A DNA stretch of 64,000 nt from Streptomyces sp. Act143 (GCF_003143935.1 NZ_QFRX01000001.1:8880283-8944282), one strand, 5' to 3'. Positions 30,325 through 39,700 are shown, numbered from the stretch's first letter. The notes: generated from the sequence alone by a model not told the origin. Made by a program: numbers and translations.

Positions 30325-30367
30325 GGGCCGCAACTGCGGCCCGTTGTGGTCAACTCTTTCTTGACCA
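30325..30367 (-). promoter_or_regulatory. Two palindromes upstream of the HTH gene
   Basis: GGGCCGCA-AC-TGCGGCCC (30325-30342) is a perfect 8-bp hairpin. TGGTCAA-N7-TTGACCA (30347-30353/30361-30367) is a perfect 7-bp inverted repeat that looks like an operator. Both lie 35-77 bp before the minus-strand HTH gene, suggesting autoregulation. Confidence 0.5.
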
Positions 30368-30558
30368 ACGCGTTTGCGCTCCGCTGGTCACGCTGTGGGG
30401 GCGTGGTGGCATATGCGTGCGCCGGGAAGGGGCGGTTCGCGCCTCGGAGGGTGCGGACGCGGTCGTGGGCGTCATCAGCGTCGGCGGGTTTCCGCTCGCG
30501 GTCATAGACTTGGACGCTGCCCGCCCGTCCACCTCGCCCGAGAGGCCCCTACCCACCC

Positions 30559-31491
30559 ATGAAGCTCGTCTTCGCCGGTACCCCCGAAGTCGCCGTTCCC
30601 GCTCTGGACGCTCTGATCGCCTCCGGGCGGCACGAGGTGGCCGCCGTCGTCACGCGGCCCGACGCGCCGGCCGGACGTGGACGCAGGCTGATCGCGAGCC
30701 CCGTCGCGGAGCGGGCGGAGGAAGCGGGCATCGAGGTGCTGAAGCCCCTCAAGCCGAGGGACCCGGAGTTTCTGGAGCGGCTTCGCGAGATCGCCCCCGA
30801 CTGCTGTCCCGTCGTCGCCTACGGCGCCCTGCTGCCCCGCGTCGCCCTCGACGTCCCCGTCCACGGCTGGGTCAACCTGCACTTCTCACTGCTGCCCGCC
30901 TGGCGTGGGGCCGCGCCCGTGCAGCACTCCATCATGGCGGGGGACGAGATCACCGGTGCCTCCACCTTCCTCATCGAGGAAGGTCTCGACTCCGGGCCCG
31001 TGTACGGGACGGTCACCGAGGAGATCCGCGCCACCGACACCAGCGGCGACCTGCTGACCCGGCTCGCCTTCGCCGGCGCCGGGCTGCTCGCCGCCACCAT
31101 GGACGGCATCGAGGACGGCACCCTGAAGGCCGTACCGCAGCCGAGCGAGGGCATCACGCTCGCGCCGAAGATCACCGTCGAGGACGCGCTGGTGGACTGG
31201 GCGACTCCGGCGCTGCGCGTCGACCGGGTCGTGCGGGGGTGCACGCCCGCGCCGGGCGCCTGGACCGTCTTCCGCGGCGAGCGGCTCAAGCTCATCCAGG
31301 TCACGCCGGTGCCCGAGCGGACCGACCTGACGCCGGGGCAGCTTGCCGTCGGCAAGAACAGCGTCCATGTCGGCACCGGCTCCTACGCCGTCGAGCTGCT
31401 GTGGGTGCAGGCCCAGGGCAAGAAGCCGATGCGAGCCGCCGACTGGGCGCGCGGGGTGCGGATCGGCGAGGGAGAGGTCGTCGGCCGATAA
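30559..31491 (+). CDS. fmt: Methionyl-tRNA formyltransferase
   Basis: Formylates initiator Met-tRNA. 310 residues: N-terminal formyltransferase fold starting MKLVFAGTPEVAVPAL, catalytic region WVNLHFSLLPAWRGAAPVQ (Asn, His) with the SLLP signature and a downstream Asp in EEGLDSGPVYG, plus the C-terminal OB-like domain. Followed by rsmB, as in many bacteria. Confidence 0.96.
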   Translation: MKLVFAGTPEVAVPALDALIASGRHEVAAVVTRPDAPAGRGRRLIASPVAERAEEAGIEVLKPLKPRDPEFLERLREIAPDCCPVVAYGALLPRVALDVPVHGWVNLHFSLLPAWRGAAPVQHSIMAGDEITGASTFLIEEGLDSGPVYGTVTEEIRATDTSGDLLTRLAFAGAGLLAATMDGIEDGTLKAVPQPSEGITLAPKITVEDALVDWATPALRVDRVVRGCTPAPGAWTVFRGERLKLIQVTPVPERTDLTPGQLAVGKNSVHVGTGSYAVELLWVQAQGKKPMRAADWARGVRIGEGEVVGR

Positions 31492-31503
31492 GTCGTACGC
31501 AGT

Positions 31504-31552
31504 GGCCGGTGGCCGGTGGCCGGTGGCTGGTGGCTGGTGGCTGGTGGCCGGG
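31504..31552 (+). repeat. Heptanucleotide tandem repeat
   Basis: Seven consecutive 7-bp units: GGCCGGT three times, GGCTGGT three times, then GGCCGGG. It begins 13 bp after the fmt stop in the 166-bp fmt-rsmB gap. Blocks of identical units suggest slippage. Confidence 0.9.
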
Positions 31553-31657
31553 CGCCTGTTGTACGGCCGTCGTCGGCTGTGGGTGTGCGGCCAGGGGGTC
31601 GTACGGGGGACGTACGCTTGACGCGTATTCCCTCAAGACATCCGGAGCACCTTTTTC

Positions 31658-33085
31658 GTGAGCGACCAGTCCCGTCGGCCCCGCCCGGCCGGCAAGCCCT
31701 ACCGTCGGCCCAAGAAGGACCCCGTCCGCATGCTCGCCTTCGAGGCGCTGCGGGCGGTGGACGAGCGGGACGCCTACGCCAACCTCGTTCTGCCGCCGCT
31801 GCTGCGCAAGGCGCGGGAGAAGGAGGGGCCCGAGAAGTTCGACGGACGGGACGCCGCGCTCGCGACCGAGCTGGTGTACGGGACGCTGCGACGGCAGGGG
31901 ACGTACGACGCGGTCATCGCCGCCTGCATCGACCGGCCGCTGCGCGAGGTCGACCCGCCGGTGCTGGACGTGCTGAGCCTCGGCGTGCACCAGTTGCTCG
32001 GGACCCGGATTCCCACCCACGCCGCCGTGTCCGCGTCCGTCGAGCTGGCCCGGGTGGTGCTCGGCGACGGGCGGGCCAAGTTCGTCAACGCCGTGCTGCG
32101 CAAGGTCGCGCAGGATGACCTGGAGGGTTGGATCGCCAAGGTCGCGCCTCCTTACGACGACGACCCCGAGGACCATCTCGCCGTCGTGCACTCGCACCCC
32201 CGCTGGGTCGTCTCCGCGCTCTGGGACTCCCTCGGGGGCGGGCGCGCGGGGATCGAGGCGCTGCTCGCCGCCGACAACGAGCGGCCCGAGGTCACGCTCG
32301 TCGCCCGGCCCGGGCGGGCCACGACCGACGAGTTGCTGCGGGAGGAGTCGGCCGTGGCCGGGCGCTGGTCGCCGTATGCCGTGCGGCTGGCCGAGGGCGG
32401 TGAGCCCGGGGCCATCGAGGCCGTCCGCGAGGGGCGGGCCGGGGTGCAGGACGAGGGCAGCCAGCTGGTGGCCGTCGCCCTCGCCAACGCACCGCTCGAC
32501 GGGCCCGACGAGAAGTGGCTCGACGGATGTGCCGGGCCGGGCGGCAAGGCGGCGCTGCTGGGTGCGCTCGCCGCGGAACGCGGGGCCGCGCTGCTCGCCT
32601 CCGAGAAGCAGCCGCATCGAGCGGGGCTGGTCGCCAAGGCGTTGGCCGGGAATCCCGGGCCGTACCAGGTCATCGCCGCGGACGGGACCAAGCCGCCGTG
32701 GCGGCCGGGGAGCTTCGACCGGGTGTTGATGGACGTGCCGTGCACCGGGCTGGGTGCTTTGCGGCGGCGGCCCGAGGCGCGCTGGCGCCGGCGGCCCGAG
32801 GACCTGGAGGGGTTCGGGCCGTTGCAGCGCGGGCTGTTGCGGACCGCGCTCGACTCCGTGCGGGTGGGGGGCGTCGTCGGGTACGCCACCTGTTCGCCGC
32901 ACCTCGCCGAGACGCGGGCCGTCGTGCAGGACGTGCTCAAGCAGGTGCCGGACGCCGAGTTGATCGACGCACGGCCGCTGCTGCCGGGTGTGCCGGAGCT
33001 CGGTGAGGGGCCCGATGTCCAGTTGTGGCCGCATGTGCACGGGACCGATGCGATGTATCTGGCGTTGATTCGTCGGACCGGGTGA
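31658..33085 (+). CDS. rsmB: 16S rRNA m5C967 methyltransferase
   Basis: 475 residues. The N-terminal NusB-like RNA-binding domain (20-170; AFEALRAVDERDAYANLVLPP) is followed by the SAM-dependent NOL1/NOP2/sun domain with DGCAGPGGKAALL for SAM. Of the two catalytic cysteines one lies in DVPCTGLG and one in YATCSPH. The start is GTG 31658. The N-terminus is basic (RRPRPAGKPYRRPKK). Confidence 0.95.
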   Translation: MSDQSRRPRPAGKPYRRPKKDPVRMLAFEALRAVDERDAYANLVLPPLLRKAREKEGPEKFDGRDAALATELVYGTLRRQGTYDAVIAACIDRPLREVDPPVLDVLSLGVHQLLGTRIPTHAAVSASVELARVVLGDGRAKFVNAVLRKVAQDDLEGWIAKVAPPYDDDPEDHLAVVHSHPRWVVSALWDSLGGGRAGIEALLAADNERPEVTLVARPGRATTDELLREESAVAGRWSPYAVRLAEGGEPGAIEAVREGRAGVQDEGSQLVAVALANAPLDGPDEKWLDGCAGPGGKAALLGALAAERGAALLASEKQPHRAGLVAKALAGNPGPYQVIAADGTKPPWRPGSFDRVLMDVPCTGLGALRRRPEARWRRRPEDLEGFGPLQRGLLRTALDSVRVGGVVGYATCSPHLAETRAVVQDVLKQVPDAELIDARPLLPGVPELGEGPDVQLWPHVHGTDAMYLALIRRTG

Positions 33086-33139
33086 GGTTCGCCCAGTCGC
33101 CCTAGGGGTGCGGTTGTCGTGCGAGTGCCGGTTGGATGT

Positions 33140-33167
33140 GGCTGGTCGCGCAGTTCCCCGCGCCCCT
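33140..33167 (+). repeat. Dispersed short intergenic repeat, copy 1
   Basis: 28 bp beginning GGCTGGTCGCGCAG and ending CCGCGCCCCT, identical to 39622-39649. It lies between the convergent rsmB and MMPL genes. An imperfect internal hairpin (CGCG/CGCG) is possible. Confidence 0.85.
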
Positions 33168-33179
33168 GAGGGCGGGCTC

Positions 33180-35321
33180 CTAAGGGCGTTGACCCACTGC
33201 CGGTTCCTCGACCACCGGCGTTTCCGCGCCGTCCTCCTTCGCCAACCGGTGCGGCCACCACACCCGCGGCCCCGCGTCCAGGAACAACGCCGTCACCAGC
33301 ACCGACCTGACCACGAACGTGTCCAGGATGATGCCCAGGGCCACGGCGAAGCCGATCTCCGCGAACGCGACCATCGGCAGGGTGCCCAGGGCCGCGAAGG
33401 TGCCCGCCAGCACCAGGCCCGCGGACGTGATCACCGCGCCCGTCGCCGCCAGGCCCGTCACCACGCCGGGGCGGGTGCCCTGGCGGGCCGCCTCCTCGCG
33501 GATGCGGGTCGTGAGGAAGATGTTGTAGTCGATGCCCAGGGCGACCAGGAAGACGAAGACGAAGAGCGGGAAGTCCGTCCCCTCGCCCGCGTAGTCGAAC
33601 ACGTACCTGAACGCGAGCGCGCTGATGCCCAGGGCCGCCGCGAACGACAGGATCACCGTGCCGATCAGCAGCAGCGGGGCGATCAGCGCCCGCAGCAGGA
33701 CGCTCAGGATCAGCATGACCACGACCAGGACGAGCGGGATGATCAGCTCGTTGTCATGGGCGGTGGCCGCGTCCATGTCGAGCAGGGCCGCCGTACCGCC
33801 GCCCACCTGGGCGTCGGCGTCCGGTACCGCGTGCACGGCGGCACGGACGCGTTCGACCGTCTGTTTGGCGGCCTCGCTGTCGGAGGGGGCGGTCATCGTC
33901 GCCTCGAAGAGCACCTTGCCGTCGTACGACGGTTTCGTCCCCGGCGGCAGGCCCAGTGACGCGGGGACGACACCGGGTGTGCCGGCCACCGCCTCGCCCA
34001 CCTGGCGGGCCTGGGCCTGGTTGCTGACGATGACCAACGGGTCGCCGCTGCCCGCCGGGAAGTACTTCGCCGAGACCTCCTGCCCCACGATCGAGTCCGG
34101 CTTGCCGGTGAACGCGTCCGCGTTGCTGATGCCCTCCGCGCGCAGCTGGATCAGGCCGAGGGAGCAGAGCGCGAGGACCGCCGCCGTGACGCCCCAGATC
34201 AGCCGGGGGCGGCGGGCGATACGGCGGCCCGTGCGGGCCCACACACCGCGTTCGGTGGGGTCCGCCGTACCGAAGTGCGGGACGGCCGGCCAGAAGATCC
34301 AGCGGCCGAAGATCACCAGCAGGGCGGGGAACAGGCTCATCATCGCCAGCAGGGCGACCGCGACGCCGATCGCGGCCACCGGGCCCAGGCCCCGCGTCGA
34401 GTTCATCTCCGCGGCCAGCAGCACCAGCATGCTCAGGACCACCGTCGCGCCGGAGGCGATCACCGCCGGGCCCGCCCGGTGCAGCGCCAGCGCCATGGCC
34501 TCGTGCCGGTCCTCGTGACGGCGCAGCTCTTCCCGGTAGCGGGCGACCAGGAGCAGGGCGTAGTCCGTCCCCGCGCCGAAGACGAGGACCGTGAGGATGC
34601 CCGCGCTCTGGCCGTTGACCGTCAGGCCCGCGTGCTCGGCCAGCAGGTAGATGAAGGCCTGTGCGGTGAACAGGGCCGCGATCACCGACAGCAGCGGGAC
34701 CAGGAGGAGGGTGGGGCTGCGGTAGGTGATCAGGAGCATCACGATGACCACGCCCATCGCCGACAGCAGCAGCGTGGAGTCGATGCCCTCGAAGGCCTCG
34801 GAGAAGTCGGCGGAGGTGCCGCCCGGACCCGTGATGTGCACGGCGAGGCCGCCGCCGCCCTTGCCGGTGATGTCGCGGATGGAGTCGACCGCGGGCGAGA
34901 TCTCCTCCCAGCCCTTCTCGTCCATCGTGATGGGGACGTAGACCTGGGCCGCGCGCGGGTTCGTCTGGCGGTCGTAGACCGGGCCGCGGGTCTCGGCGCC
35001 GCGGACGCCGTGGCCGCGGAGCTCCTTGAGCTGCCGGGTGTCCGCCGCGATCCGGGCCCTGTCCTGGGCCGTGAGGCCGCTCTCGCGCGCGTAGATGACG
35101 ACGGCGGGGATCTGTTCGGGCCGGAAGTCCTCGGAGAGCTGGAGGACTTGGGTGGACTCGGCGGAGCCGGGCAGCCAGGAGGCGGCGTCGTTGTCCTGGG
35201 CGTCGGTGAGTTTGGAGGCGAGGGGAGCGGTCAGGAAGAGCACCACCAGCCACAGCACCAGCACGACCCACTTGGCCCGTCGCCCGCACACCAGATGCGC
35301 GATGCCCCGGTTCTCGGTCAT
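33180..35321 (-). CDS. MMPL-family (RND-like) exporter
   Basis: 713 residues. Two homologous halves, each with one membrane helix, a large external loop and about five more helices. The duplicated motifs GTDYALLLVARYREE and GIDYNIFLTTRIREE carry the proton-path Asp-Tyr typical of MMPL transporters. The family exports lipids, siderophores or drugs; the substrate is unknown here. The start is MTENRGIAHLV at 35321 with GGGGG upstream; a longer frame exists but crosses the divergent promoter region. Confidence 0.88.
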   Translation of the reverse strand: MTENRGIAHLVCGRRAKWVVLVLWLVVLFLTAPLASKLTDAQDNDAASWLPGSAESTQVLQLSEDFRPEQIPAVVIYARESGLTAQDRARIAADTRQLKELRGHGVRGAETRGPVYDRQTNPRAAQVYVPITMDEKGWEEISPAVDSIRDITGKGGGGLAVHITGPGGTSADFSEAFEGIDSTLLLSAMGVVIVMLLITYRSPTLLLVPLLSVIAALFTAQAFIYLLAEHAGLTVNGQSAGILTVLVFGAGTDYALLLVARYREELRRHEDRHEAMALALHRAGPAVIASGATVVLSMLVLLAAEMNSTRGLGPVAAIGVAVALLAMMSLFPALLVIFGRWIFWPAVPHFGTADPTERGVWARTGRRIARRPRLIWGVTAAVLALCSLGLIQLRAEGISNADAFTGKPDSIVGQEVSAKYFPAGSGDPLVIVSNQAQARQVGEAVAGTPGVVPASLGLPPGTKPSYDGKVLFEATMTAPSDSEAAKQTVERVRAAVHAVPDADAQVGGGTAALLDMDAATAHDNELIIPLVLVVVMLILSVLLRALIAPLLLIGTVILSFAAALGISALAFRYVFDYAGEGTDFPLFVFVFLVALGIDYNIFLTTRIREEAARQGTRPGVVTGLAATGAVITSAGLVLAGTFAALGTLPMVAFAEIGFAVALGIILDTFVVRSVLVTALFLDAGPRVWWPHRLAKEDGAETPVVEEPAVGQRP

Positions 35322-35455
35322 GGCCACCCCCGCAGCCGTTCGCCCGCACGGTCGGCGGCCCAATATGGCACGTACCGCCCCGGAGCGACATCCGATGAAC
35401 GGCTTAGGTCTGGACCGGCGCGAACATTCGTGCCCGGACGTGGGAGGCTTGGGTC

Positions 35456-36142
35456 ATGGCCGTGCAGATCAACCCCAGCATCCTGTCCGCAGACTTCGCC
35501 CGCCTCGCGGACGAGGCGAAGGCGGTGGAGGGAGCCGACTGGCTCCACGTCGACGTCATGGACAACCATTTCGTCCCGAACCTCACGCTCGGTGTGCCGG
35601 TCGTAGAGTCCCTGGCCCGTGCGACGGACACCCCGCTGGACTGCCATCTGATGATCGAGGCCCCCGATCGGTGGGCGCCCCAGTACGTCGAGGCGGGGGC
35701 CGGTTCCGTCACCTTCCACGTCGAGGCGGCCGCCGCGCCGGTCCGGCTCGCCCGGGAGATCCGGGCCAAGGGCGCCCGCGCCTCCATGGCGCTGAAGCCC
35801 GCGACGCCCATCGAGCCGTACGAGGATCTGCTCCCCGAGCTCGACATGCTGCTGATCATGACCGTGGAGCCGGGCTTCGGGGGACAGGCGTTCCTCGACA
35901 TCATGCTCCCGAAGATCCGCCGCACCCGCGAGTTGATCAGCAAGCACGGTCTCGAACTGTGGCTCCAGGTGGACGGCGGTGTCGCGGCCTCCACCATCGA
36001 GCGGTGCGCCGACGCCGGGGCGGACGTCTTCGTCGCCGGGTCGGCCGTCTACAACGCGTCCGACCCGGCCGAGGCGGTACGTGCACTGCGCAACCAGGCG
36101 GAGGGAGCGACCGCGAAGGCGTCCTGGGCATGCGGCCACTGA
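35456..36142 (+). CDS. rpe: Ribulose-phosphate 3-epimerase
   Basis: Interconverts ribulose-5-P and xylulose-5-P. 228 residues of a TIM barrel: INPSILSADFARL, DVMDNHFVPNLT (metal His/Asp), CHLMIE, MTVEPGFGGQ and VDGGV. Divergent from the MMPL gene. The C-terminal 15 residues are poorly conserved. Confidence 0.95.
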   Translation: MAVQINPSILSADFARLADEAKAVEGADWLHVDVMDNHFVPNLTLGVPVVESLARATDTPLDCHLMIEAPDRWAPQYVEAGAGSVTFHVEAAAAPVRLAREIRAKGARASMALKPATPIEPYEDLLPELDMLLIMTVEPGFGGQAFLDIMLPKIRRTRELISKHGLELWLQVDGGVAASTIERCADAGADVFVAGSAVYNASDPAEAVRALRNQAEGATAKASWACGH

Positions 36143-36244
36143 GCCACAGGAACGTGAACGGCTCCCATCAGGGCTGATCAAGTCCGCCGGATCTGCAAGG
36201 ATGAACGGCGAATCCAGAGTGTGAACAGCAGTGAGGAGATGGCC

Positions 36245-37264
36245 GTGTCGGGTATGTCGGCGGGCCGGTCAGCCATGCGGATGGGACCCGCTGAGCTGGT
36301 GCAGGCGGCGGCGATGGCCCGCCGCTTCTACCTCGAGGGCAAGTCGAAGATCCAGATCGCCGAGGAGTTCGGCGTGAGCCGCTTCAAGGTGGCCCGGGTC
36401 CTGGAGACCGCCCTCGAACGGGATCTCGTACGCATCGAGATCCGCGTCCCGGCCGAGCTGGACGCCGAGCGCTCGGACGCGCTGCGCGCCCGGTACGGCC
36501 TCAGGCATGCCGTCGTGGTTGAGTCCCCGGCCGAGGCCGAGGACTCGCCCGACCCGGAGAACCTCGGCGAGACGGCCGCCGACCTGCTCGGCGAGCTCGT
36601 CAACGAGGGCGATGTCCTGGGCCTGGCCTGGGGCCGCTCCACCATCCACATGGCCGCGGCGCTCGACCGGCTGCCGCCGTGCACGGTGGTGCAGTTGACG
36701 GGCGTGTACGACGCCGGGACCGCCGAGCGCGGTTCGGTGGAGGCGGTCCGGCGCGCGGCCCAGGTCTCGGGCGGCGACGCCCACCCCATCTACGCGCCGA
36801 TGCTGCTGCCCGACGCGGCCACCGCGGCGGCGCTGCGGAACCAGACCGGGATCGCGCGGGCCTTCGAGTACTTCGACAAGGTCACCGTCGCCTGCGTCTC
36901 GATCGGCTCCTGGGAGCCGGGCATCTCCACGGTGCACGACATGCTCAGCGACGAGGAGCGGGCGCACTACGCCTCCCTCGGCGTCGCTGCGGAGATGTCC
37001 GCGCACCTCTTCGACGCCCAGGGGCGCCGGGTGGGCCGGGACCTGGGCGAGCGGTGCATCACGGTCAAGGCGGACCAGCTGCGCCGTATCCCCGAGGTCG
37101 TGGCGATCGCGGGCGGTGCCCGCAAGGCCATGGCGATCGACGCGGTGCTGCGGTCCGGACTGGTCACCAGCCTCGTCACGGACACGTCCGCCGCGGATGT
37201 GCTGATGACGGCGGGGCCGACGCCGAAGCCCGCGTTGAACAGGGCTGACCCGGACGGACTCTGA
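36245..37264 (+). CDS. SorC/DeoR-family sugar-responsive regulator
   Basis: 339 residues from GTG 36245, which has GAGGAG 6 nt upstream; an alternative GTG at 36221 adds 8 residues with no good SD. The N-terminal HTH (about 20-55; KSKIQIAEEFGVSRFKVARVLE) and the SorC sugar-phosphate binding domain (60-320; ESPAEAEDS, LGLAWGRSTIHMAA) are clear. Such proteins respond to phosphorylated sugars; rpe upstream suggests a pentose-phosphate effector, which is inference. Confidence 0.87.
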   Translation: MSGMSAGRSAMRMGPAELVQAAAMARRFYLEGKSKIQIAEEFGVSRFKVARVLETALERDLVRIEIRVPAELDAERSDALRARYGLRHAVVVESPAEAEDSPDPENLGETAADLLGELVNEGDVLGLAWGRSTIHMAAALDRLPPCTVVQLTGVYDAGTAERGSVEAVRRAAQVSGGDAHPIYAPMLLPDAATAAALRNQTGIARAFEYFDKVTVACVSIGSWEPGISTVHDMLSDEERAHYASLGVAAEMSAHLFDAQGRRVGRDLGERCITVKADQLRRIPEVVAIAGGARKAMAIDAVLRSGLVTSLVTDTSAADVLMTAGPTPKPALNRADPDGL

Positions 37265-37295
37265 CGAAAGGTCGGGGGAGGGCGGCCGTGGCAGC

Positions 37296-37676
37296 GTGGG
37301 GGGCATGCCGCTGCGGTTCGTCCTCTGTCTGCTCCTGCTGGTGGCGGGGTGCTCGTCGGCCCCGGCCCCGGACGGGACCGCTCCGTCCTGGGCCGGCGAC
37401 ATGGCCACCGTCCGGGTGGCACGGCTGCCCGCGCAGGCCCGCGAGACACTCGCACTCATCGACGCCGGCGGGCCGTTTCCGTACGCCAAGGACGGCGCCG
37501 TCTTCGCCAACCGGGAACGGCTCCTGCCCGCCCGACAGCGCGGTTACTACCACGAATACACCGTCCCCACGCCGGGCTCGCGCGACCGCGGAGCCCGGCG
37601 CATTGTCACCGGGCAGGGGGACGAGGTGTACTACACCGATGATCACTACGACTCGTTCCGGGCGGTGCTGAGATGA
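37296..37676 (+). CDS. RNase Sa-like guanyl-specific ribonuclease, predicted lipoprotein
   Basis: 126 residues (GTG 37296; an ATG at 37305 gives 123). The signal peptide has lipobox LVAGC (Cys19), so it should be anchored outside the membrane. The catalytic domain matches RNase Sa: GPFPYAKDGAVFANRE, RGYYHEYTVPTPG, with E87, R98, R102 and H117 at the positions of the RNase Sa catalytic Glu, two Arg and His. Unlike RNase Sa there is no Cys pair for the disulfide. It overlaps the barstar gene by 4 bp. Confidence 0.85.
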   Translation: MGGMPLRFVLCLLLLVAGCSSAPAPDGTAPSWAGDMATVRVARLPAQARETLALIDAGGPFPYAKDGAVFANRERLLPARQRGYYHEYTVPTPGSRDRGARRIVTGQGDEVYYTDDHYDSFRAVLR

Positions 37677-37975
37677 CGGAGCTCGTGGTCACGCTGGACC
37701 TCGACGGCGTCACCGACAAGGCGGGCCTGATGGACCGCTGCGCCCGCGACCTGCGGCTGCCGGACTATTTCGGCCGCAACTGGGACGCGCTGGCCGACGT
37801 CCTGTCCGACCCGGGCGTCTGGCCGGCGGACGCGGTCGAGAGGGGGATCGTGGTCGTCGTCCGGAACTGGGAGCGGTTCGCGCAGGCGCGGCCGGAGGAG
37901 TGGGCGATCGCCCGGGAGGTGTTCGCGGAGGCGTCCGCGGCCTCGGTGGCGCTCGCTCTAGGAGGATCCTCCTAA
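37673..37975 (+). CDS. Barstar-family ribonuclease inhibitor
   Basis: 100 residues, cytoplasmic. The helix that plugs the RNase active site is visible as DYFGRNWDALADVL; D38 and D42 match the two key barstar aspartates. The ATG overlaps the RNase stop (ATGA), so enzyme and inhibitor are coupled, as expected for protection of the producing cell. Partner specificity for this RNase is inferred from the coupling. Confidence 0.88.
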   Translation: MTELVVTLDLDGVTDKAGLMDRCARDLRLPDYFGRNWDALADVLSDPGVWPADAVERGIVVVVRNWERFAQARPEEWAIAREVFAEASAASVALALGGSS

Positions 37976-38105
37976 GCCCCTCTGACCTGCTTGGACGATC
38001 CGTCCGGGCATCGCATTCCGGTCGTCATGGGACAATGAAGTACGTGCTCTTCCCCCTGGCTGACCTGTCCGGGGGCCACCTCTGATCGACTGGGATGTGC
38101 AGCAC

Positions 38106-39548
38106 GTGCGTTTCCTCAACGACATCCAGCCCCCGTACGACCTGACGTACGACGACGTCTTCATGGTCCCGAGCCGCAGCGCCGTCGGCTCGCGGCAGGG
38201 CGTGGACCTCAGCTCCCCGGACGGCACGGGCACCACGATCCCGCTGGTCGTCGCCAACATGACCGCCATCGCCGGGCGCCGTATGGCCGAGACGATGGCC
38301 CGGCGCGGCGGCCTGGTGGTCATCCCGCAGGACATCCCGATCGAGGTCGTCACCGACGTCGTCTCCTGGGTGAAGAGCCGCCACCACGTCCTGGACACCC
38401 CGATCGTGCTGGCCCCGCACCAGACCGTCGCCGACGCCCTCGCGCTGCTGCCCAAGCGGGCGCACAACGCCGGCGTCGTCGTCGACGAGGCAGGCCGTCC
38501 CGTCGGTGTCGTCACCGACCAGGACCTGACGGGCGTCGACCGCTTCACGCAGCTGGAGGTCGTGATGTCCCGCGACCTGCTGCTCCTGGACGCCGACATC
38601 GACCCCCGCGAGGCCTTCAACCGCCTCGACGCGGCCAACCGGCGCTACGCCCCGGCCGTCGACGCCGAGGGCAAGCTGGCCGGCATCCTCACCCGCAAGG
38701 GCGCGCTGCGCGCCACCCTGTACACCCCGGCCGTGGACGCGAACGGCAAGCTGCGCATCGCCGCCGCCGTCGGTATCAACGGCGATGTCGCGGGCAAGGC
38801 CAAGCAGCTCCTCGACGCGGGCGTCGACACGCTCGTCATCGACACGGCCCACGGCCACCAGGAGTCGATGATCAACGCGATCAGGACGGTACGGGCGCTC
38901 GACCCGCAGGTCCCGATCGTCGCCGGCAACATCGTGGCCGCCGAGGGCGTGCGCGACCTGATCGAGGCCGGCGCGGACATCATCAAGGTCGGCGTGGGCC
39001 CCGGCGCCATGTGCACGACCCGCATGATGACCGGCGTCGGCCGGCCGCAGTTCTCGGCGGTGCTGGAGTGCGCGGCCGAGGCGAGGAAGTACGGCAAGCA
39101 CGTCTGGGCCGACGGCGGTGTCCGGCACCCGCGTGATGTCGCCATGGCGCTGGCCGCCGGGGCGTCCAATGTGATGATCGGGTCCTGGTTCGCGGGGACG
39201 TACGAGTCGCCGGGCGACCTCCAGCAGGACGCCAACGGGCGCCTCTACAAGGAGTCGTTCGGCATGGCCTCGGCGCGTGCCGTGCGCAACCGCACGTCCG
39301 AGGAATCGGCGTACGACCGGGCCCGCAAGGCGCTGTTCGAGGAGGGCATCTCCACCTCCCGCATGTTCCTCGACCCGGCCCGCCCGGGCGTCGAGGACCT
39401 GGTCGACTCGATCATCGCGGGCGTCCGCTCCTCCTGCACCTACGCCGGCGCGGGCTCCCTGGAGGAGTTCGCCGAGAAGGCGGTCGTCGGCATCCAGAGC
39501 GCGGCCGGCTACGCGGAGGGCAAGCCGCTGCACGCCAGCTGGAGCTAG
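38106..39548 (+). CDS. guaB1: GuaB1-type IMP dehydrogenase-related protein (GMP reductase)
   Basis: 480 residues. The IMPDH/GMPR barrel has an inserted CBS pair (about 95-210). Catalytic loop GPGAMCTTRMMTGVG (Cys) and the phosphate region WADGGVRHPRD are present. Actinobacterial GuaB1 proteins have been shown to act as GMP reductases needing K+, so purine salvage from GMP to IMP is more likely than IMP oxidation. GTG 38106 gives the conserved VRFLNDIQPPYDLTYDD start; GTG 38097 is an alternative. Confidence 0.88.
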   Translation: MRFLNDIQPPYDLTYDDVFMVPSRSAVGSRQGVDLSSPDGTGTTIPLVVANMTAIAGRRMAETMARRGGLVVIPQDIPIEVVTDVVSWVKSRHHVLDTPIVLAPHQTVADALALLPKRAHNAGVVVDEAGRPVGVVTDQDLTGVDRFTQLEVVMSRDLLLLDADIDPREAFNRLDAANRRYAPAVDAEGKLAGILTRKGALRATLYTPAVDANGKLRIAAAVGINGDVAGKAKQLLDAGVDTLVIDTAHGHQESMINAIRTVRALDPQVPIVAGNIVAAEGVRDLIEAGADIIKVGVGPGAMCTTRMMTGVGRPQFSAVLECAAEARKYGKHVWADGGVRHPRDVAMALAAGASNVMIGSWFAGTYESPGDLQQDANGRLYKESFGMASARAVRNRTSEESAYDRARKALFEEGISTSRMFLDPARPGVEDLVDSIIAGVRSSCTYAGAGSLEEFAEKAVVGIQSAAGYAEGKPLHASWS

Positions 39549-39621
39549 TCGCTCCGCGGCGGGAGCCGGCAAAGGCCGCAGTGCCCGCAGAGAGGTCGGG
39601 GGAAAGCTGCGCGTCGGCTGC

Positions 39622-39649
39622 GGCTGGTCGCGCAGTTCCCCGCGCCCCT
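39622..39649 (+). repeat. Dispersed short intergenic repeat, copy 2
   Basis: 28 bp identical to the copy at 33140-33167, 73 bp after the guaB1 stop. Confidence 0.85.
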
Positions 39650-39700
39650 TTCGTGGCACGCCCGTTGCCGCGCAACGAATGGGCGCTCCCCTGCCATGAA

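Noticed and set aside
35322..35363. Longer N-terminus for the MMPL exporter
   Set aside because: The extension lacks a ribosome-binding site and would cover the divergent promoter; MTENRGIAHL directly precedes the first membrane helix.
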